A DNA stretch of 64,000 nucleotides from Halobacillus locisalis (GTDB lineage: Bacteria > Bacillota > Bacilli > Bacillales > Halobacillaceae): contig NZ_JACEFG010000003.1 of the NCBI RefSeq assembly GCF_013694105.1, positions 372,001-436,000 on the forward strand, given 5' to 3'. Both the position numbers and the translations under genes were made by a program. The notes below the pieces were generated by a model. The model was not told the origin of the DNA, searched no databases, and worked only from the letters and a program-made list of their open reading frames with translations. Below, in pieces: positions 59,657-64,000 of the stretch; positions within the stretch are counted from its first letter, which is position 1, and each line of letters starts with the position of its first letter.

Positions 59657-60442
59657 TTATTTTCCGATGAACATTTGAGTCCAGTAGTTTCCGCCTTCCG
59701 CATGTCCGACTCCGATATGAGTGAAGTTCGGGTTCATGATGTTTTCGCGGTGGCCTTCACTATTCATCCAACCGTTTACGACTTGTTCAGGAGACGTTTG
59801 TCCCATCGCAATGTTTTCGCCGGCTGTGCGGTAGTCGATGCCGTACGATTCCATCATGTCAAAAGGAGAACCGTACGTCGGGCTCGTGTGAGAGAAGTAG
59901 CCGTTATTCTGCATATCTAGTGATTTGTCTTTCGCAACCGCGCTAAGCTCTGTATCTAGCTTGAGAGGAGCCAGTCCTTGTTTCTCACGTTCTACGTTCG
60001 TCAGTTCTACGACTTCTTTTTCAAAAGCGGAGACGTCTGAGCTGACTTCTTCTTTCTGTTCCTGTTCTGGTGCTTGAACATCCGGTTGATCAGGTGCAGG
60101 TGCTTCTACTTCTGGTGCCGGCTCTGGTTCAGAAGGCGCTTCTTGTTTAGGCTGCTCTTGCTCTACTGTTTCTTGTTCAGGCTGTTCTTGTTTCGGCACT
60201 TCCATTGGGGCCGGCTCCGGTTTTTGGACGTGGAATTGCTTTAAGAATGATTGAACATCAAAGCTTCCATTCTTCAAGACTTCTTCATTCTTAGAAAGCC
60301 AATTGAAAACGTGATGGATTTGGCCTTGATTGATGTCTACTTTATAGGAATATTTATCCCCGTCCGCTGCCAATGATGAGGTCGGGGCAGCTAATAAGGA
60401 TAGCGCCAGCGCGCCTGTGACAAATAGTGATTTTTTCTTCAT
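59657..60442 (-). CDS. Secreted CAP-domain (SCP-like) protein
   Basis: 261 residues from ATG 60442 behind GGAGG. Signal peptide ending SSLA-A. Then a proline/glutamate-rich linker with repeats of Q-E-Q-P-E-x. The C-terminal 125 residues are a CAP domain: VELTNVEREKQGLAPL, GYFSHTSPTYGSPFDMM, AGENIAMGQTSPEQVVNGWM and HRENIMNPNFTHIGVGHA, with the conserved H, E and H residues. Similar to Bacillus YkwD. Role in the envelope or spore coat is unknown. Confidence 0.88.
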   Translation of the reverse strand: MKKKSLFVTGALALSLLAAPTSSLAADGDKYSYKVDINQGQIHHVFNWLSKNEEVLKNGSFDVQSFLKQFHVQKPEPAPMEVPKQEQPEQETVEQEQPKQEAPSEPEPAPEVEAPAPDQPDVQAPEQEQKEEVSSDVSAFEKEVVELTNVEREKQGLAPLKLDTELSAVAKDKSLDMQNNGYFSHTSPTYGSPFDMMESYGIDYRTAGENIAMGQTSPEQVVNGWMNSEGHRENIMNPNFTHIGVGHAEGGNYWTQMFIGK

Positions 60443-60800
60443 AGTGAGAAATCCTCCTTGAATGTGTTTGTCTTGCACACTCTCATCCTATCATCGGTTT
60501 TCTTGTCATATTTCAGGATGATTTTGGATGTGGAAGATTGATAGAGTCGGGTGAAAAAAATGCAGGATATAGAGGGGAAGAAAGGCTGTGATAGCAGTGA
60601 TTTGATTTTTCACCCATTAAAGGTTAAAGATGACAATATAGGATTTTTTGGCTTTTCTGTCTATGATTTAGAAAAGAAAAGGGATTGACAAGATTTTTGA
60701 AGAGACTGAATTTTACATAGATGACGTGAGCGTTACAATTGTTTCAAAACAAATAAAAGACAGGTGCACGAGCTCGGAAGCAAGTGTACCTGTCTTTTAT
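60443..60800. other. Intergenic region without a convincing gene
   Basis: A 45-codon open frame from GTG 60551 to 60688 (plus) is uninterrupted but lacks a ribosome site. TTGACA at 60685-60690 could be a -35. Nothing else is recognised apart from the terminator at 60755. Confidence 0.4.
60755..60799 (-). terminator. Terminator of the esterase gene
   Basis: AAAAGACAGGT pairs with ACCTGTCTTTT, imperfect inner stem; A-rich left flank gives T on the minus strand. Confidence 0.8.
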
Positions 60801-61601
60801 TTATAGGTGTTCCTTCAATAGATCCATTTCTTCCATAACCCGTGCCCAAGCAGTCGTCGACGTATCGGTCAGCATGAAGTGTTCTGCCTCTGAAATCTCT
60901 ACATACTTAATGAAGTCGGCTAAGTTCTCCGCCCATTGGAAGTAGTGGTCACTAATGCCGACGGGGACGTGGACATCGAGTGATCCGTGCACGAGGATTT
61001 GCGGAACACCTAGCGGCACCAGTTCCGCCGGGGATGCTTGTTTGTAGCGCTCCGCTTTCTCAGAGGGGCTGCCTCCTACAAAGTCCGCAACAGGATTATT
61101 CGGCTCCAGTGCGAGCGTCTCATCTCTGAATTTATGGACGTCATGCATGCGCTCCAAATCGTTGACCCCAGCCAGGCTCACCGCGGTGGCAATCGGAAAT
61201 GGATCAGTGGTGTACATTTCGCTATCCTCCGGTAAACGGTGCCTGCCCGCTATCCATAACGCCAAGTGACCCCCGGCGGAATGGCCGATCGAAACAGCTT
61301 TTCCTAAATCTAGCGGGTGATCTTCTGCTAACGTCTTCAAGTAGTCTGCCGCCTGTGCCGCATCCTGAAGGGTACCCGGGAATCCGCCACCTTCTTGTCC
61401 GACGCGCCGGTATTCGATATTCCACGTGGCCCAGCCGTTATCCGTCAGGTCTTCTGCGACGTCATGCATCAGGTCGAGTCCGAATCCAGAACGCCAGAAA
61501 CCACCATGAATGACGAGCGCGACCGGGTGAGGGCCGTCTCCATCTGGCAGGCGTAGTTCGCCGAATTGGTTCTCATTCTTTCCGTAAAAAATCTTCTCCA
61601 T
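60801..61601 (-). CDS. Alpha/beta hydrolase, BD-FAE/esterase type
   Basis: 266 residues. VIHGGFWRSGFG is the HGG oxyanion motif, SIGHSAGGHLALWIAG the nucleophile elbow, LDVHVPV the acid region and EAEHFML the catalytic histidine. The class includes carboxylesterases and kynurenine formamidase-like enzymes. Cytoplasmic and monocistronic. ATG 61601 follows TAGGAGGT. Confidence 0.85.
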   Translation of the reverse strand: MEKIFYGKNENQFGELRLPDGDGPHPVALVIHGGFWRSGFGLDLMHDVAEDLTDNGWATWNIEYRRVGQEGGGFPGTLQDAAQAADYLKTLAEDHPLDLGKAVSIGHSAGGHLALWIAGRHRLPEDSEMYTTDPFPIATAVSLAGVNDLERMHDVHKFRDETLALEPNNPVADFVGGSPSEKAERYKQASPAELVPLGVPQILVHGSLDVHVPVGISDHYFQWAENLADFIKYVEISEAEHFMLTDTSTTAWARVMEEMDLLKEHL

Positions 61602-61625
61602 GGACGCACCTCCTATCCTATTATC

Positions 61626-61895
61626 TCATGATTCGTTCATATACGATAAAATTTGACTTTTTGTGCCCGCTTTACTTGTATGAAGGACGTAGGTTTCGGC
61701 CGCTGTGTGGATCACGACACGGTGGGTGCTTCTGAACGGCTGCCCGATTTGGAACCCTGTCCGTTCCAGTCCTTCATGTTGTTCATCTTCTATAATATCT
61801 TTGATTTCGTCTAAGGGGATGTCGATTTTACTAAGTTGCCATTTGATCCGTAAGTGGTCGTCTTTCTTTTTGATATCTACATCGAATAGGCCCAT
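61626..61895 (-). CDS. SunI-like PH-domain protein, second paralogue
   Basis: 89 residues. LRIKWQLSKIDIPLDEIKDIIED and IGQPFRSTHRVVIHT follow the same pattern as the 25102 protein (WQFSKVKIPINEIKEV, IGFPYATTERIVIKT), so both are SunI/YnzG-type domains. No bacteriocin genes nearby. Ribosome site AGGAGGGA precedes the start. Confidence 0.6.
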   Translation of the reverse strand: MGLFDVDIKKKDDHLRIKWQLSKIDIPLDEIKDIIEDEQHEGLERTGFQIGQPFRSTHRVVIHTAAETYVLHTSKAGTKSQILSYMNES

Positions 61896-62010
61896 GCTTA
61901 TCCCTCCTCCTATCCTATACGGTTATATAGGTCAATCGTTTCATTAAAGTTCTCTTTTTTAAAAAGTTGAATAAGCTTAGGGTGGGAGTTTTTAAAAAGG
62001 GGGCAGATCT

Positions 62011-62781
62011 ATGAACTATTATGACCAAGGCGATCATTTGGCTTGGCAGGCGGCGAAATACGGCATGTTGGCAGACTATTATAAATACATCGATCCACGT
62101 ATGCACATCTATTATTATCAAAAGCATTTCGACTGCATGCAGCGTTGGTGCAGGCTTCATCGTGGCGAGACGGGAATGGGTGGCACGGGAGGCATGGGAG
62201 GAAATCAGGCAATGGTACGGGTTCTCCATGCTTCGCCTGACGCACCGGCCGTCGATGTGTACGTGAACGGTCAGCAAGTTCTTCAAGGCGTCACCTATAA
62301 GCAGCAAAGCGACTATCTATCTGTACCAGGAGGGCAGTACCAGATCGATATCTACCCTGCTGGCAATACCGATCAAGCGGTCTTGTCGCAAAATGTCACG
62401 GTGGAAGCGGGGAATAAGTACACCGTTGCTGCAGCAGGAACACTTGATCAGCTGCGCTTGATCGCCGCCGTGGATAGTGACGGCGTGTCATCTGGAAAAG
62501 CGAAAGTCCGTTTCTGGCACTTGTCACCGAACGCACCGGCTGTGGATGTGGCGGTGAAAGGGGGAGACGTCTTGTTCCGGAATGTTCCATTCGGGAAAGC
62601 GACACGCTATTTGACGCTCCCACCGACGACGGCCGACTTGGAAGTGAGAGTCGCGGGGACGAACCAAGTCGCCCTGACGGTTCCAGGCGTGACACTTGAA
62701 CCGAATCAGGCTTATACCGCCGTCGCAGTCGGATTGGCAGGTAAGCAGCCTCCGCTCGAAGCGATTTTCTTACAGCCTTAG
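62011..62781 (+). CDS. DUF4397 repeat protein without signal peptide
   Basis: 256 residues. After a Y/H-rich N-terminus (IYYYQKHFDCMQRWC) and a GMGGTGGMGG linker come two DUF4397 halves: RVLHASPDAPAVDVYVNG near residue 69 and RFWHLSPNAPAVDVAVKG near residue 168. The domain is a small beta sandwich, usually on exported proteins. No signal peptide is seen, and the tyrosine- and glycine-rich N-terminus recalls spore coat proteins. Function unknown. Terminator follows directly. Confidence 0.8.
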   Translation: MNYYDQGDHLAWQAAKYGMLADYYKYIDPRMHIYYYQKHFDCMQRWCRLHRGETGMGGTGGMGGNQAMVRVLHASPDAPAVDVYVNGQQVLQGVTYKQQSDYLSVPGGQYQIDIYPAGNTDQAVLSQNVTVEAGNKYTVAAAGTLDQLRLIAAVDSDGVSSGKAKVRFWHLSPNAPAVDVAVKGGDVLFRNVPFGKATRYLTLPPTTADLEVRVAGTNQVALTVPGVTLEPNQAYTAVAVGLAGKQPPLEAIFLQP

Positions 62782-62784
62782 GGA

Positions 62785-62817
62785 AAAAGAAGGGGTCTTC
62801 AACGATCCCTTCTTTTA
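62785..62817 (+). terminator. Terminator of the DUF4397 gene
   Basis: AAAGAAGGGG pairs with TCCCTTCTTT around TCTTCAACGA, then TTTT. Confidence 0.85.
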
Positions 62818-62829
62818 GTATAAATGAAC

Positions 62830-62872
62830 GTGACAAGGGTTCTGGTAGGATCAAACATGAGAACCGTCCCCA
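62830..62872. repeat. Family C palindrome, degenerate copy 5
   Basis: Right arm CATGAGAACCGTCCCC (62856-62871) is intact; the left arm (AAGGGTTCTG) has decayed. Confidence 0.7.
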
Positions 62873-62888
62873 CATAAAATGAAAAAAA

Positions 62889-62946
62889 TAAGCCTGGGTC
62901 CAGCGAGGGTAAGACACTACCCTTGTTGTGGTCAGGCCTTTTTTGT
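62889..62946 (+). terminator. Two-tier hairpin with T-run
   Basis: AAGCCTG (62890-62896) pairs with CAGGCCTT (62933-62940) and encloses a second stem AGGGTA...TACCCT. Six T follow. It has no gene immediately upstream other than the already terminated DUF4397 unit, so it may end an unknown RNA. Confidence 0.6.
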
Positions 62947-62952
62947 GATTGC

Positions 62953-63140
62953 AGACGTTTTTCACAGAAGGACGTCATCAAAACCGCTTTGAGAAGATCC
63001 ATCACGTCACTGTTTTCCTCCTATATTGCTCAAAAGTGTCTTGATCGCCTTCATCTCGACGATTTGGGCTGTTCATAACTTGTAAAACCGTCGTGAAGAA
63101 TCTCGTCTCGACAATTTTTCGTGTGAACACGATATGAAAA
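62953..63140. repeat. Family B 52-bp repeat array (locus 3)
   Basis: AAAACCG, AAAAGTG and AAAACCG cores start at 62980, 63032 and 63084, exactly 52 bp apart. TTTT-type cores at 62958, 63013, 63063 and 63115 are interleaved, about 31-33 bp after each AAAA. Confidence 0.8.
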
Positions 63141-63237
63141 GGTGGAGAGACTATTTCTGCTATGCATCTATTTAGGAGGGAATCAAAAATGGAAAAAGTA
63201 TGGTAACATGAGGGGAAACGATAGAGGGGGGGATTGC

Positions 63238-63579
63238 ATGAAAAGATATCTGCTACTATTTGCTCTTTTACTATTCCTTACTGTCGGGTGCTCGTCTATG
63301 GAAAAAAACGAGGGAGTCATCATTGATAAACGCCCTTCAAATGAAAATACGCAATTACTTGTTGTCCCAGGTGTGAGCGAAGACGATTTTAAGAATAAAA
63401 CAGAACGTGAGCTGATTGAATTGGCTAAGGAAAATGAAGGGGCCTATTATTACGTGACCAATGAGGAACACGAAAATCTTGAGGTTGGAACGAAGGTTTC
63501 GATTCAGTGGAACGGGACGGAAGCAGAATCCAACCCACCACAACGAACGGCTCAACGATTAGAAGTGCAGGAAGAATAA
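63238..63579 (+). CDS. Small lipoprotein with DUF3221-like domain
   Basis: 113 residues from ATG 63238, behind GAGGGGGG. Leader with LTVGC lipobox. The mature part (EGVIIDKRPSNENTQLLVV ... LEVGTKVSIQWNG ... RTAQRLEVQ) is a single DUF3221-type beta domain. Function unknown. The earlier start at 63142 would bury the leader. Confidence 0.75.
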   Translation: MKRYLLLFALLLFLTVGCSSMEKNEGVIIDKRPSNENTQLLVVPGVSEDDFKNKTERELIELAKENEGAYYYVTNEEHENLEVGTKVSIQWNGTEAESNPPQRTAQRLEVQEE

Positions 63580-63597
63580 TTTAAGGAGGAAACTTTT

Positions 63598-63768
63598 ATG
63601 AGAAAACCAATGAACGATGCCGTAGACCATCAACAGAAAATCATGGGACAGGGGTCACCGCATGGCGGGAAGATCGATTGGCCCGCCAAAATGATCATCT
63701 ATCTCATGCTTTTTGTAGCGCCGGTCGTTTACTTTGTGCTGTTTATCATCGGTCTATTTACGAAATAG
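63598..63768 (+). CDS. Small one-helix membrane protein
   Basis: 56 residues from ATG 63598, behind AAGGAGGAAAC. Polar N-terminus (DHQQKIMGQGSPHGGKIDW) and one C-terminal helix (MIIYLMLFVAPVVYFVLFII). It follows the DUF3221 lipoprotein by 18 bases and probably shares its transcript. Confidence 0.65.
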   Translation: MRKPMNDAVDHQQKIMGQGSPHGGKIDWPAKMIIYLMLFVAPVVYFVLFIIGLFTK

Positions 63769-63784
63769 GAAAAGGAGTTTTTTC

Positions 63785-63889
63785 ATGAGCGCACTCATCG
63801 TCTTTTTGGCAGATGTTCTTTCTGCGATTTTTACATCAAAAGCTGTTAAGACTGAAGAAAAAAGCCGCAACAGAGGCTTACCTTCATAG
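63785..63889 (+). CDS. 34-residue small protein
   Basis: MSALIVFLADVLSAIFTSKAVK then a polar tail; one short hydrophobic segment. AAAAGGAG lies before ATG 63785, 16 bases after the preceding stop, so it is probably the third gene of a small operon. No family recognised. I see no gene in 63890-64000. Confidence 0.5.
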   Translation: MSALIVFLADVLSAIFTSKAVKTEEKSRNRGLPS

Positions 63890-64000
63890 GCACTCGTTCT
63901 TCGGTTTTCTTCAATCGCTTTGTTTACCGCGTGTCCGGCACCCGTCTTCCTCCAGAATCGAGTACTTCAGCGTCATGACGATTCACTTTATAGGAGATGT

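Noticed and set aside
60551-60688. 45-codon open frame as a small gene
   Set aside because: No ribosome site and no recognisable feature; kept only as a note on the intergenic region.
62396-62965. 189-codon minus-strand ORF opposite the DUF4397 gene
   Set aside because: Shadow of a strong coding frame; arginine/serine-rich composition typical of antisense frames.
63890-64000. Gene at the right edge on the minus strand
   Set aside because: Several short frames are open to the edge, but none shows a ribosome site or domain that would decide between them.

Overview
The window looks like chromosomal DNA of a Gram-positive, spore-former-type Bacillaceae, probably a moderately halophilic genus of the Halobacillus/Pontibacillus/Virgibacillus kind. 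Supporting signs: strong AAGGAGG-type ribosome sites with many TTG and GTG starts; Bacillus-type Fur, Zur and ECF sigma-M signals; a recognisable sigM-yhdL-yhdK operon; YuiD, SelO, IDEAL-domain, DUF948 and SunI-type proteins; and an acidic flavodoxin. The genus is inference. No rRNA, tRNA, CRISPR array, transposase or prophage gene was seen.

Layout. 0-9.7 kb: truncated LytTR regulator with DUF3021, TPR/winged-helix protein, M20-like peptidase, secreted LVIVD protein, a Fur-boxed IDEAL-flavodoxin operon, a lone MNT nucleotidyltransferase with a HEPN remnant, and a probable Zur regulon (unknown gene, zinc-free S14, flavoprotein). 9.9-25.9 kb: an AT-rich accessory block with a run of tiny membrane proteins and lipoproteins, then hydrolases and peptidases (C45, S33, M29, S51 types), an Ecs-like ABC transporter with a broken permease, kinase-like and nucleotidyltransferase-like enzymes, and a SunI-like protein. 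26-40 kb: sigM operon (sigM itself frameshifted), GAF-STAS protein, Fur-boxed siderophore uptake genes, SelO, a His-rich lipoprotein, a Gfo/Idh oxidoreductase, a TolB-like protein and a PadR/permease-prefix module. 40-48 kb: a second PadR module with two DUF2812 proteins, RDD protein, a tandem short-chain dehydrogenase pair, FUSC transporter. 48-64 kb: GNAT pseudogene, flavin dehydrogenase, several lipoproteins, chemoreceptor, serpin lipoprotein, YuiD, CAP-domain protein, esterase, second SunI-like protein, DUF4397 protein, DUF3221 lipoprotein.

The most unusual content is intergenic. Family A is a degenerate TCGGACA repeat with a 21-bp period at three loci (about 5.0, 35.4 and 48.0 kb). Family B is a degenerate array with a 52-bp period in which AAAACNG and AAAAGTG units alternate, so the full period is 104 bp, also at three loci (about 43.5, 56.9 and 63.0 kb). 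Both periods are close to whole numbers of DNA helical turns. Family C is a palindrome built on GGGACGGTTCTC (five copies, 36-63 kb). A single 120-bp element has perfect 18-bp inverted ends (47.8 kb). I know of no assigned function for any of these.

A second theme is gene damage or unusual initiation. sigM, an EcsB-like permease, a GNAT gene, an alpha/beta hydrolase and a HEPN toxin are interrupted or truncated. Three genes look as if they start at ATT or ATC codons behind good ribosome sites. Sequencing error has to be excluded before biology is built on these.
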